Shown piece after piece: positions 36,930 through 45,402 of a DNA stretch of 64,000 bases. Every line of letters begins with the position of its first letter. Position 1 is the stretch's first letter. The stretch comes from Flavobacterium gelidicaeli (lineage in GTDB: Bacteria; Bacteroidota; Bacteroidia; Flavobacteriales; Flavobacteriaceae), in contig NZ_JABSNK010000011.1 in the NCBI RefSeq assembly GCF_013294005.1, forward strand, positions 42,810-106,809. The letters run 5' to 3'. A program made the position numbers and the translations under genes. Below the pieces are notes generated by a model. It had not been told where the DNA came from. It worked only from the letters and a program-made list of their open reading frames with translations, and did no database searches.

Positions 36930-36952
36930 TTATTTAGAAATAATCTAAACAA
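36930..36952. promoter_or_regulatory. 9-5-9 inverted repeat, Fur-like box 2
   Basis: TTATTTAGA, AATAA, TCTAAACAA: a near-perfect palindrome with only one mismatch between arms. It ends 3 bases before the -33 TTG of the promoter for the DUF4856 gene, a usual place for a repressor site. Confidence 0.6.
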
Positions 36953-36955
36953 AAC

Positions 36956-36985
36956 TTGCCTATCAATAAATGCTTTATATCTTTG
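36956..36985 (+). promoter_or_regulatory. promoter of the DUF4856-imelysin 2 operon
   Basis: TTG at 36956-36958, a 19-base spacer and TATCTTTG at 36978-36985, a full Bacteroidota promoter. It lies 35 bases before the ATG at 37020 and directly beside the operator-like box 2. Confidence 0.7.
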
Positions 36986-37019
36986 CGGAAATTATTTTTA
37001 TTTAATCTTAATAACCAAT

Positions 37020-38222
37020 ATGAAATATTCTAAATTAATTTTCGCTTCGGCAATTGTTGCATCATTATCTATTACATCTTGTTCAAATGACAATGATGAT
37101 ACCACTGTAAATTATACTATTCCGGCAACCTATACTTTCGAGAGAAATAGCGTTACCTCTGTTGATTATTCTGGTCAATCTAGTAGATTATTGATGTTAG
37201 AAGAAATGGGGAATTATATTAAAACAGCTGCAACTGCAGGAACTATTGTAGACAATGCAGTTCTATCTAACATGTACAGCAATACTAACAATCCGTTTTC
37301 TACAACTGAATTAAATACTTCAGGTAAGCAATTAAAAAACAAAACTGCAGCGTCAAAAGATTATTTTGAATTATTCCTAGGCGGCGGAAGCACGGTAGAA
37401 AAAACAAATGTTCAAGCTTTTTTTGAAACACAATTAACATTTGCTAACCAAGCTAGTTTAGGTACTGTAGCTTCGGCTGGTTTAGCAGGATCTTACCTTG
37501 ATGGTTCAAGTTCAAGATTATTTGCCGCAAATGGATTAGAGCCGCAACAAGTTCTTTTAAAAGGAATGATGGGTGCTGGTTTTATGGATCAAGTTGTAAA
37601 CAATTATCTAAGTAAAAATAAACTAGACGAAGCGAGTAATAAAATCAATAATACTAATAAAGTACTTGAAGAAGACAAGGAATACACAACAATGGAGCAT
37701 GCTTGGGATGAAGCTTACGGTTACATATATGGTGCAGATGGCACAAAATACTGGAGTAGTTATATTTCACAAGTAAATGCTGATAGTGATTTTAATACCT
37801 TAAAAACAGATATTGATTTGGCTTTCCGTACTGGTAGAGCTGCAATTGTTGCTAATGATTACACCACTCGTGATGCGCAAATTGATATTATCAAAGCAAA
37901 ACTAGCCTTAGTTCCTGCTGTAAGAGCGGTTTATTATTTACAAGATGGTAAAGGAAAACTAACTACTGATGGTGGGGCAAAAGCTTTCCACGCACTTTCT
38001 GAAGCTTACGGTTTTATTATTTCATTACGTTATACAAACAAACCAGGTACTAACAATCCTTACTTATCAAAAACGGAAGTTGATGCTATGTTAGCCTCAA
38101 TGGTTAGTGGTACAAATGGATTATGGGATATTGATACTTTAGGAGCTAAACTAGACACCCTTTCTACACAAATCGCAACAACATTTGGTTTTACAGTGGA
38201 GCAAGCTGCTACAGTAAATTAA
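37020..38222 (+). CDS. DUF4856 lipoprotein
   Basis: 400 residues with a lipoprotein signal (ASLSITSCSNDND). The DUF4856 domain fills most of the mature protein (YTFERNSVTSVDYSGQSSRLLMLEEMGNYI, EHAWDEAYGYIYGADGTKYW, KAFHALSEAYGFIISLRY). The helical make-up, with an H-aspartate-rich central part, is imelysin-like. It heads an operon-like run with imelysin 2, an HTTM protein and a TonB receptor. Its role is unknown, but iron acquisition is implied by context. Confidence 0.88.
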   Translation: MKYSKLIFASAIVASLSITSCSNDNDDTTVNYTIPATYTFERNSVTSVDYSGQSSRLLMLEEMGNYIKTAATAGTIVDNAVLSNMYSNTNNPFSTTELNTSGKQLKNKTAASKDYFELFLGGGSTVEKTNVQAFFETQLTFANQASLGTVASAGLAGSYLDGSSSRLFAANGLEPQQVLLKGMMGAGFMDQVVNNYLSKNKLDEASNKINNTNKVLEEDKEYTTMEHAWDEAYGYIYGADGTKYWSSYISQVNADSDFNTLKTDIDLAFRTGRAAIVANDYTTRDAQIDIIKAKLALVPAVRAVYYLQDGKGKLTTDGGAKAFHALSEAYGFIISLRYTNKPGTNNPYLSKTEVDAMLASMVSGTNGLWDIDTLGAKLDTLSTQIATTFGFTVEQAATVN

Positions 38223-38257
38223 TTTAGAATAAATACAGATAAGTACAATAGGTTTTG

Positions 38258-38265
38258 TATTTTTG
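38258..38265 (+). promoter_or_regulatory. -7 promoter element for imelysin 2
   Basis: TATTTTTG lies 16 bases before the ATG at 38282. A weak 9-5-9 box (TAATTTAGA-N5-TACAGATAA, 38220-38242) precedes it. No TTG occurs at the ideal spacing. Confidence 0.4.
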
Positions 38266-38281
38266 CCAAAAATAAGACAAC

Positions 38282-39403
38282 ATGAAGAAGAAACTATTTA
38301 TATTTTTTAGTGCATTACTTACTATTGCAGCTTGTTCATCTAGCGATAGCACCGATGAAACAACAGCATCAAGCAATTTTGATAGGAAAGCGCTTTTAAC
38401 AAATTGGGCTGACAACATTATCATCCCTAGCTATACTAACTATCAAGCTAAATTACAAATCTTAGCAACAGATATTACCGCTTTTAACGCAACTGCAAAC
38501 GAAGTTAATCTTGCAGCAGTAAGAACTTCTTGGTTAGAAGCGTATAAAGCATATCAATATGTAGCCATTTATAGTTTTGGGAAATCAGAAGATCTTAATT
38601 TAAAAGAAACTGCCAATACCTACCCTACTAATGCCGCTGAAATTGAAAGCAACATTATGTCTGGTGGATATAACCTTTCATTATTATCTCAATTTGACAA
38701 ACAAGGTTTTCCTGCTTTAGATTATTTAATCAACGGTTTAGGAACTACTGATGCTGAGATTGTGACTTTTTATAGCACTAATGCAAATGCTGGCAAATAC
38801 CAAAAATACTTAACTGATGTTACTTCAAGATTAAAAACAACAGCCGATGCCGTTTTGACTGACTGGAACTCATCTTACAGAACTACTTACATTGCAAATA
38901 GTGGAACTTCAGTAAGTGGATCTGTAAATATAACAACAAACGTATTTGTCAAAAATTTAGAAAAGGATGTACGTTCTGGAAAAATTGGTATCCCTGCAGG
39001 TGTTTTCTCTACTGGCACAGCTCTTCCTGAAAAAGTAGAAGCCTTCTATAAAAAAGATGTTTCAAGAGAGTTGCTAAATATAGCAGTACAAGCATCACAA
39101 GATTTCTTTAACGGAAAACACTTTAACAACACTACAACTGGTGAAGGTTTAAAATCTTACCTAGATTTTGTAAATGCTATGCGAAGTGGCCAAAAGCTAA
39201 GCACTATTATTAATGATCAGTATGTAGCAATAATTGCTTCAAATAACACATTAAACGCTAACTTTTTTACTCAGATAACTACTGATAAAGCTAAAATTCT
39301 TATTGCTTACGACGTTTTACAACAAAATGTTGTTTATACAAAACTAGATATGATGCAAGCATTAAATATCACTATTGATTATGTTGATGGTGACGGAGAT
39401 TAA
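38282..39403 (+). CDS. imelysin family lipoprotein 2, degenerate motif
   Basis: 373 residues with a lipoprotein signal (LLTIAACSSSDS). The imelysin fold is evident (NWADNIIIPSYTNYQAKL, WLEAYKAYQYVAIYSFG), but the position of GxHxxE reads QGFPALDYLINGLG: His is replaced by Pro and Glu by Asp. The family is known to tolerate variation here, so the change alone does not show loss of function. The gene may transcribe from its own -7 box and lies 47 bases before the HTTM gene. Confidence 0.9.
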   Translation: MKKKLFIFFSALLTIAACSSSDSTDETTASSNFDRKALLTNWADNIIIPSYTNYQAKLQILATDITAFNATANEVNLAAVRTSWLEAYKAYQYVAIYSFGKSEDLNLKETANTYPTNAAEIESNIMSGGYNLSLLSQFDKQGFPALDYLINGLGTTDAEIVTFYSTNANAGKYQKYLTDVTSRLKTTADAVLTDWNSSYRTTYIANSGTSVSGSVNITTNVFVKNLEKDVRSGKIGIPAGVFSTGTALPEKVEAFYKKDVSRELLNIAVQASQDFFNGKHFNNTTTGEGLKSYLDFVNAMRSGQKLSTIINDQYVAIIASNNTLNANFFTQITTDKAKILIAYDVLQQNVVYTKLDMMQALNITIDYVDGDGD

Positions 39404-39449
39404 TAAAGTCTAAAATACAACAGACTTTTGATAATTAGCACTCCCAATA

Positions 39450-40808
39450 ATGATACACAATTATTTCAAACAATATACTTCAGCTGCAACGCTAGCCTTT
39501 TACAGGCTAGCGTTTGGTTTAATGATGCTACTGAGTTTGATTCGTTTTGCGAGTTATGGTTGGATTCAAAAATTCTACATTACGCCCAACTTCCATTTTA
39601 CCTATTATGGCTTTGAATGGGTAAAACCTATTGGTAATTACACCTATTTCATATTTATAATAGCTGGGATTTCAGCACTATTTGTAGCTATTGGTTACAA
39701 ATACAAATGGTCAATACTCGCCTTTTTTTTGAGTTTTACCTACATTGAATTAATGGATAAAACCACTTATCTCAATCATTATTATTTTATCACAATAATC
39801 AGCTTTGTATTATTATTTTTACCCGCAAACTGTTATTTTTCTGTTGATGCGTATAAAAATGAGAAGATACGTTTTGAAAAAATCCCAACTTGGAACATTG
39901 ATATTCTAAAACTATTATTAGCCATCGTCTATTTTTATGCGGGACTGGCTAAACTTAATTCAGACTGGCTTATAAGTGCTATGCCATTAAAAATTTGGCT
40001 GCCTAATAACTCAAACCTTCCTTTTCTAGGATCGTTATTGAATCAAAACTGGGTACATTACGCTTTTAGCTGGACAGGCGCAATATATGATCTTGGAATC
40101 GTATTTTTATTACTCTATAAAAGAACGCGATTATTTGGTTTTATTTTAGTTGTGGTATTCCATATCTTAACTAAAATATTATTCCCAATTGGCGTTTTTC
40201 CTTATGTAATGATCATTAGTTCATTAATTTTCTTTAGCCCTGATTTGCATAAAAAAATACTCAATTCCATTTCAAAAATAGGTTCTAGCAGCATTGCCAT
40301 CTATGAAAATGGAAAAGAAAAAATACAAGAATTTAATTTTTTGGCTAAAGCCAAATTAACATTTATTGGCTGTTTTGTATTGTTGCAATTACTGTTTCCA
40401 TTTAGATATTTTTGCTATCCTAATGAATTATTCTGGACCGAAGAAGGTTTTCGTTTCTCTTGGCGCGTCATGCTAATAGAGAAAGCAGGTTACGCAACAT
40501 TTACCGTAAGAGATGCCATTACTAAAAAGGAAATCATTGTTAACAACAGTCACTTTTTAACTACTTTTCAAGAAAAACAAATGGCTTTTCAGCCTGATTT
40601 TATTTTAGAGTATGCACATTATCTACACAATTACTATCAACAACAAGGCATTAATAATCCCGAAGTTTATGTAGAAAGCTACGTAGCATTAAACGGAAGA
40701 TTAAGTCAGAAATATATAGATTCAAAAATAAATTTAGCGAACGAAAATGAAAGTTTCAAACACAAAACCTGGATACTCCCTTTTAATAACAACATTAAAG
40801 GATTTTAG
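39450..40808 (+). CDS. HTTM domain membrane protein (vitamin K-dependent gamma-carboxylase-like)
   Basis: 452 residues with several membrane segments (FYRLAFGLMMLLSLIRF, YTYFIFIIAGISALFVAIG, ILAFFLSFTYIELM, and others) and the HTTM/VKGC family motifs LMDKTTYLNHYYFI and LKLLLAIVYFYAGLAKLNSDWL. The eukaryotic relatives carboxylate glutamate on proteins; bacterial ones are uncharacterised. It overlaps the TonB receptor gene by 62 bases, so expression of the two is likely coupled. It may modify or help export of an iron-uptake partner, which is inference. Confidence 0.88.
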   Translation: MIHNYFKQYTSAATLAFYRLAFGLMMLLSLIRFASYGWIQKFYITPNFHFTYYGFEWVKPIGNYTYFIFIIAGISALFVAIGYKYKWSILAFFLSFTYIELMDKTTYLNHYYFITIISFVLLFLPANCYFSVDAYKNEKIRFEKIPTWNIDILKLLLAIVYFYAGLAKLNSDWLISAMPLKIWLPNNSNLPFLGSLLNQNWVHYAFSWTGAIYDLGIVFLLLYKRTRLFGFILVVVFHILTKILFPIGVFPYVMIISSLIFFSPDLHKKILNSISKIGSSSIAIYENGKEKIQEFNFLAKAKLTFIGCFVLLQLLFPFRYFCYPNELFWTEEGFRFSWRVMLIEKAGYATFTVRDAITKKEIIVNNSHFLTTFQEKQMAFQPDFILEYAHYLHNYYQQQGINNPEVYVESYVALNGRLSQKYIDSKINLANENESFKHKTWILPFNNNIKGF

Positions 40809-43224
40809 TCTGTTTTTATTCTTATTACTTCCCATATTGACTTTTGCACAGAATAAAATTTCTGGCGTAGTCACAGATGGTAACGGAGTAAAATTGTCCG
40901 GAGTAGAAGTATTTAATAGGTCTACAAATACTAAATTATTTACAGACACAAATGGATCTTTTGAAATAGAACAAAAGAAATCAGCTAGTTTTGATTTTGT
41001 CTTTTTTAAAGAAGGCTACAGCATTGTAGAGCAAAACAGTATTTCTACAGGAAGTACAATCAAAATTGTTTTAGTCAAGATAAACAAACTTACCGAGGTC
41101 ATTATAAAAAAACAAAATCAAAAATTACAAGCTATTCACAAGCTTAAAGACATTGAAGGAACAGCGATTTATGCTGGTAAAAAAACCGAGGTAATTGCCA
41201 TTGACAATTTAACAGTTAATAAAGCAACAAATAATGCACGTCAAATATTTGCACAAGTTGTAGGTATAACAATTAACGAAAGTTCAGATGGTGGTTTGCA
41301 ATTGAGCATTGGAGGACGCGGATTAGATCCCAACCGAACTTCTAATTTCAATACCCGTCAAAATGGTTATGATATAAGTGCCGACGTTTTAGGATATCCT
41401 GAAAGTTATTATGCCCCTCCTACCGAAGCTTTGGATGAAATCCAAGTAATTCGTGGAGCGGCTTCTTTACAATACGGAACTCAGTTTGGTGGTTTAGTGA
41501 ACTTTAAATTAAAGTCTCCAACAACTAAACCTTTTGAATTAGTAACGAGAAACACTTTAGGTTCTTATGGTTTGTTTACTAATTTCACTTCTTTAAGTGG
41601 TACAAACGGAAAATTCAGCTATTATACTTTCTTCAATTATAAAAAAGGCGATGGCTTTAGACCTAATTCTGAGTTTGAGAGTAAGAACTATTTTGCCAAT
41701 TTAAATTATAAATTCAACGACAAAACAGCACTACATTTTGATTACACCTATTTCAACTACTTAGCACAACAAGGTGGTGGATTAACAGATGCTATGTTTA
41801 ATGAAAATCCAAGACAAAGTAATCGTGCTAGAAACTGGTTTGCTGTAGACTGGAATTTATTTGCTTTAAAACTTGAACACAAATTCAACAACAGTGCTGA
41901 TTTCTCATTACAATTATTTGGTTTAAATGCAAGCCGAAAAACAGTAGGTTTCCGTTCTAATCGTGTTTCTAGTATAGATACTGATGGAACTGTAAGGGAT
42001 TTAATTAAAGGTGATTTTGTAAATTGGGGTGCCGAAGCGAGGTATTTAAAACGATACAATCTAAGAGGAAACAGCAGTGCATTTTTAATTGGTGCTAAAT
42101 ATTACCAATCCAAAAACACTGGAATTCAAGGTCCTGGAAGTACAGGAAGTGATGCTAATTTTAACTTAGCAGCTACTGAATTTCCTTCCTATGCAAATCA
42201 ATCTAACTATACTTTCCCAAATTTAAACTTAGCAGTTTTTGGAGAAAATATTTTCAAAATCACTTCTAACTTTTCGATTACGCCTGGGTTTAGATTCGAA
42301 AAAATAAAAACGCAAGCCAAAGGTTCTTACAGAAAAATAAATCTTGATTTAGCTGGAAATGTAATTCTTGATGATGAACAATTTGAGAATAATATTAAGG
42401 ACAGAGATTTTGTTTTATTAGGTGTGGGTTTAAGCTATAAACCAACAAACAAAATAGAAATGTATGGAAACGTATCTCAAAATTACCGATCAGTTACTTT
42501 TAATGATATCCGTACGGTAAGTCCTAGTAATGTGATTGATCCCGATATAAGTGATGAAAAAGGTTTTACTTCAGACATTGGTGTGCGTGGTCAATTAGGG
42601 AACAACGTAACATTTGACGCAAGTGTTTACGGCTTGTATTACAACGATAAAATTGGTGAATATGAAACCCGTAATCCCAATGGAGCTGCAGCTGTGGTTC
42701 GTTACCGCTCTAACATAGGAACAGCAGTTACCTATGGTTTCGAGAGTATGTTTGACTGGAGTTTGAGTAAAACATTCTTTAAAGATAATGAGAACTTTAC
42801 TTGGAATGCTTTTTCGAATATTGCCGTTACCAACTCAGAATATTTAAAATCTGAGGCTCCTAATATTGAAGGAAATAAAGTAGAATTTGTTCCGCTTTTC
42901 AATATCAAAACTGGAACTGGAATAGGATATAAAAACTTCATGACGAGCTTACAACTTACTTATGTCTCGTCACAATTTACAGAGGCTAATAATAGTATTA
43001 CAGATAACAATGACAACACATACGGGATATTTGGAGAAATACCTTCGTACTACGTAGCAGATGTTTCATGCTCATACAAATGGAAAAATTGGAAATTAGA
43101 AGCTGGTGTAACGAATTTTACCAACCACAGTTATTTTACAAGAAGAGCAACAGGATATCCTGGTCCAGGAATTATCCCATCAGATAACAGGTCGTTTTAT
43201 ACCACTTTAGAATTCTTATTTTAG
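40747..43224 (+). CDS. TonB-dependent outer-membrane receptor, FecA-like
   Basis: 825 residues: signal peptide (LLLPILTFAQ), a CarboxypepD-regulatory-like domain (about 37-115; KISGVVTDGNGVKLSGVEVF), a plug (about 130-260; GRGLDPNRTSNFNTRQNGYDIS, VIRGAASLQYGTQFGGLVNFKLKS) and a barrel ending in TTLEFLF. The plug resembles FecA (ferric dicitrate) receptors. It begins inside the HTTM gene in a different frame; the signal peptide supports this start and no better ATG follows. Ligand is uncertain; context suggests iron. Confidence 0.9.
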   Translation: MKVSNTKPGYSLLITTLKDFSLFLFLLLPILTFAQNKISGVVTDGNGVKLSGVEVFNRSTNTKLFTDTNGSFEIEQKKSASFDFVFFKEGYSIVEQNSISTGSTIKIVLVKINKLTEVIIKKQNQKLQAIHKLKDIEGTAIYAGKKTEVIAIDNLTVNKATNNARQIFAQVVGITINESSDGGLQLSIGGRGLDPNRTSNFNTRQNGYDISADVLGYPESYYAPPTEALDEIQVIRGAASLQYGTQFGGLVNFKLKSPTTKPFELVTRNTLGSYGLFTNFTSLSGTNGKFSYYTFFNYKKGDGFRPNSEFESKNYFANLNYKFNDKTALHFDYTYFNYLAQQGGGLTDAMFNENPRQSNRARNWFAVDWNLFALKLEHKFNNSADFSLQLFGLNASRKTVGFRSNRVSSIDTDGTVRDLIKGDFVNWGAEARYLKRYNLRGNSSAFLIGAKYYQSKNTGIQGPGSTGSDANFNLAATEFPSYANQSNYTFPNLNLAVFGENIFKITSNFSITPGFRFEKIKTQAKGSYRKINLDLAGNVILDDEQFENNIKDRDFVLLGVGLSYKPTNKIEMYGNVSQNYRSVTFNDIRTVSPSNVIDPDISDEKGFTSDIGVRGQLGNNVTFDASVYGLYYNDKIGEYETRNPNGAAAVVRYRSNIGTAVTYGFESMFDWSLSKTFFKDNENFTWNAFSNIAVTNSEYLKSEAPNIEGNKVEFVPLFNIKTGTGIGYKNFMTSLQLTYVSSQFTEANNSITDNNDNTYGIFGEIPSYYVADVSCSYKWKNWKLEAGVTNFTNHSYFTRRATGYPGPGIIPSDNRSFYTTLEFLF

Positions 43225-43249
43225 GTCTAAAACAAAACATTCTATAATT

Positions 43250-43303
43250 TAAAAACCATTTAGAAACTAAGTATATCGAACTTAATTTCTAAATGGTTTT
43301 TTT
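43250..43303. terminator. bidirectional long-stem terminator
   Basis: AAAACCATTTAGAAA pairs with TTTCTAAATGGTTTT, with extra inner pairs (TAAG/CTTA). It lies between convergent genes, the TonB receptor and the metal-receptor-like gene, and has A and T runs on both sides. Confidence 0.8.
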
Positions 43304-43333
43304 ATAAGGTAACGCTTTTGCGAAAGCAAAAAA

Positions 43334-44140
43334 CTAATTACTAATATTACGATGCAGCATTTTAAAATATTCAAACGCTTTTACCAAGCGGCTACCATAC
43401 CACGAAAACATTTCGCCATCTACTAAGACAGTTTGCGCTTTCTTGGTATAATTACTAATCTCGTAACCGTCTTCTTTTTTAAACGGAAAAGGTTCAGAGG
43501 ATAGAAATATAAAATCAGGATCGCCATCTTCTACTATATTTTCAATAGCTACTTCAGGATAACGACCTTTATATTTATATATATTTTCAAAGTGATTTAG
43601 TTGTAATAATGCAGTAATAAAATTATCAGAACCAGCTACCATGTAGGGCTTTTTCCAAATAAAATAGGCCACTTTCTTAACTGGAATAGTTGCTATAAAA
43701 TTTTTAAAATCGCTTAAAGCAAAAGCGAGTTTATCATTCCACTTTCTGGCTTCGGTACGCGCATTAAAAAGTTGCCCGAAATCAGTTATCATTTGGAAAT
43801 TATCTTCGATGATGTGAATATCAGTTACCCAAACAGGGCAAATTTCGCGCAAGCGTTCTACTATTTCTAGAGTATTCTCTTCCTTATTGCAAATTATAAT
43901 ATCAGGTTGCAGTTCTTTTATCTTTCGATAATTAACTTTCTTAGTACCACCAACAAGCATTTTAGTCGATTTAAAATGATACGGATGTACACAAAACTTG
44001 GTGATACCCACAATTTTATCTTCTAATCCTAAATCATACAGCAATTCTGTTTGAGATGGAACTAGAGAAATGATACGCTTAGGCGAAGTCTGAAAAGTGT
44101 GTGTTGTTCCGAGCTGGTCTGTTAGGGTTTTTTGTTTCAA
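43334..44140 (-). CDS. helical backbone metal receptor (BtuF-like substrate-binding protein)
   Basis: 268 residues of the class III periplasmic binding fold: PKRIISLVPSQTELLYDLGLEDKIVGIT, LQPDIIICNKEENTLEIVERL, WYGSRLVKAFEYFKML. The family binds cobalamin, haem or siderophores for ABC import. Oddly no signal peptide or lipobox is visible at the start MKQKTLTDQL, and no permease is adjacent. Either it stays cytoplasmic or a different start lies upstream; the codons before the ATG do not form an obvious signal. Confidence 0.83.
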   Translation of the reverse strand: MKQKTLTDQLGTTHTFQTSPKRIISLVPSQTELLYDLGLEDKIVGITKFCVHPYHFKSTKMLVGGTKKVNYRKIKELQPDIIICNKEENTLEIVERLREICPVWVTDIHIIEDNFQMITDFGQLFNARTEARKWNDKLAFALSDFKNFIATIPVKKVAYFIWKKPYMVAGSDNFITALLQLNHFENIYKYKGRYPEVAIENIVEDGDPDFIFLSSEPFPFKKEDGYEISNYTKKAQTVLVDGEMFSWYGSRLVKAFEYFKMLHRNISN

Positions 44141-44216
44141 AGGAGAAAAGTTTAATTTGTTTAAGGTTTAAAAAAGTTTAAAGTTTAACCGCGAAGAATA
44201 CAAGATCACTACTTTT

Positions 44217-44245
44217 AATCCGTGCCAATTCGTGCAATTCGTGTC
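44217..44245. repeat. short AATTCGTG direct repeats
   Basis: CGTGCCAATTCGTGCAATTCGTGTC holds CGTG four times, and AATTCGTG twice in nine-base steps, with TTTAAAG-type inverted stretches on both sides (44147-44185 and 44268-44290). It lies between two minus-strand genes. It looks like a dispersed intergenic repeat rather than a coding remnant. Confidence 0.4.
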
Positions 44246-44272
44246 TAAAATTTATACATAATCCAATAAACT

Positions 44273-45100
44273 TTAAACCTTAAACTTTAAACTAACGATA
44301 TCCTCCATTTCTTCCTGCATTTTCAAAGCTTCTGCTCTTGCTTTTTTGGCAAAATCAGTTTCTTTTGAAGCATAAATGATGGCTCTTGATGAGTTTATTA
44401 ATAGCCCTATGTTGTCGTTCATACCGTATTTACATACTTCTGCTAAGCTCCCTCCTTGTGCTCCTACTCCAGGAACTAGTAAAAAAGAATCAGGAACAAT
44501 TTTACGAACTTCTGTAAAGTATTCTGCTTTTGTAGCACCTACAACATACATTAGGTTTTCACTGTTTTTCCAAGATTTTGACGTTTCCAGCACTTGCTTG
44601 TACAGTTCTTTTCCGTCTACTAAAAGCGTTTGAAAATCAAATGCTCCTTCGTTTGATGTTAAAGCCAGCATAATCGTATGTTTGTTTTCGAAGGCTAAAA
44701 AAGGTTCCACTGAATCTTTCCCCATGTAAGGAGCAACGGTAACGCTATCAAAGTTCAAATCTTCAAAAAATGCTTTAGCATACATTGATGATGTGTTTCC
44801 TATATCGCCGCGTTTTGCATCGGCAATTGTAAAAATATCAGGGTAGTTGTCGTTGATGTAATTGATCGTTTTTTGCAATGCCATCCATCCTTTAATTCCG
44901 TATGCTTCAAAGAAAGCAATATTGGGTTTGTAGGCTACGCATAAATCATGTGTAGCATCAATAATGGCTTTATTAAACTCAAAAATAGGATCTTCAAGTT
45001 GTAATAAATGTTGCGGAATTTTTTCTAAATCAACGTCTAGCCCTACAGCCAGAAATGATTTTTTAATTTTAATTTGCTCAATAAGTTGTTGTGTAGTCAT
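44273..45100 (-). CDS. pyrF: orotidine 5'-phosphate decarboxylase
   Basis: 275 residues. PyrF turns OMP into UMP, the last step of de novo UMP synthesis. The catalytic motif DxKxxD is present as [19 protein letters not shown], with [14 protein letters not shown] at the N terminus and [11 protein letters not shown] near the end. The length fits the longer subfamily 2. A -7 box (complement TAAATTTG, 45120-45127) lies about 20 bases upstream. The stop codon falls in a TTTAAAG-rich inverted repeat. Confidence 0.95.
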   Translation of the reverse strand: MTTQQLIEQIKIKKSFLAVGLDVDLEKIPQHLLQLEDPIFEFNKAIIDATHDLCVAYKPNIAFFEAYGIKGWMALQKTINYINDNYPDIFTIADAKRGDIGNTSSMYAKAFFEDLNFDSVTVAPYMGKDSVEPFLAFENKHTIMLALTSNEGAFDFQTLLVDGKELYKQVLETSKSWKNSENLMYVVGATKAEYFTEVRKIVPDSFLLVPGVGAQGGSLAEVCKYGMNDNIGLLINSSRAIIYASKETDFAKKARAEALKMQEEMEDIVSLKFKV

Positions 45101-45231
45101 GTGTAGTTTGCTTGTTCAGCAAATTTACAAACTTGAATTCAATTAATTTGGAAATATCTGTGATTCCTGAAAAAATGTGTGAGCGTGGTATTTAATTAAA
45201 ACCAATGCAATTTATAAAACGAGTAAAATAT

Positions 45232-45285
45232 AAGTTCGATCGAAATCGAGAACCTTTATTGCATCTCAACTATACTCGATATGAA
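45232..45285. repeat. degenerate TCGA-type intergenic element
   Basis: TTCGATCGAAATCGAGAACC, a short spacer and GCATCTCAACTATACTCGAT. It shares the GCATCTC(G/A)ACT core and the TCGA arms with the hairpin at 12648. No coding content was seen in this 300-base gap. Confidence 0.3.
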
Positions 45286-45346
45286 AGAAATATGATTGGA
45301 CAATGCTCTCTTTTGATGCAAATCATATCAGTTGCTGGTTTTAACC

Positions 45347-45375
45347 AAAAAAAGAGGCCTTTTCAGACCTCTTTT
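45347..45375 (-). terminator. terminator of the OmpA-family gene
   Basis: AAAAAAAGAGG pairs with CCTCTTTT around a short loop, with the A run on the left giving T on the minus strand. It lies 28 bases past the stop codon. Confidence 0.8.
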
Positions 45376-45402
45376 ATAAAATATAACTATTGTTTTTATG
45401 AC

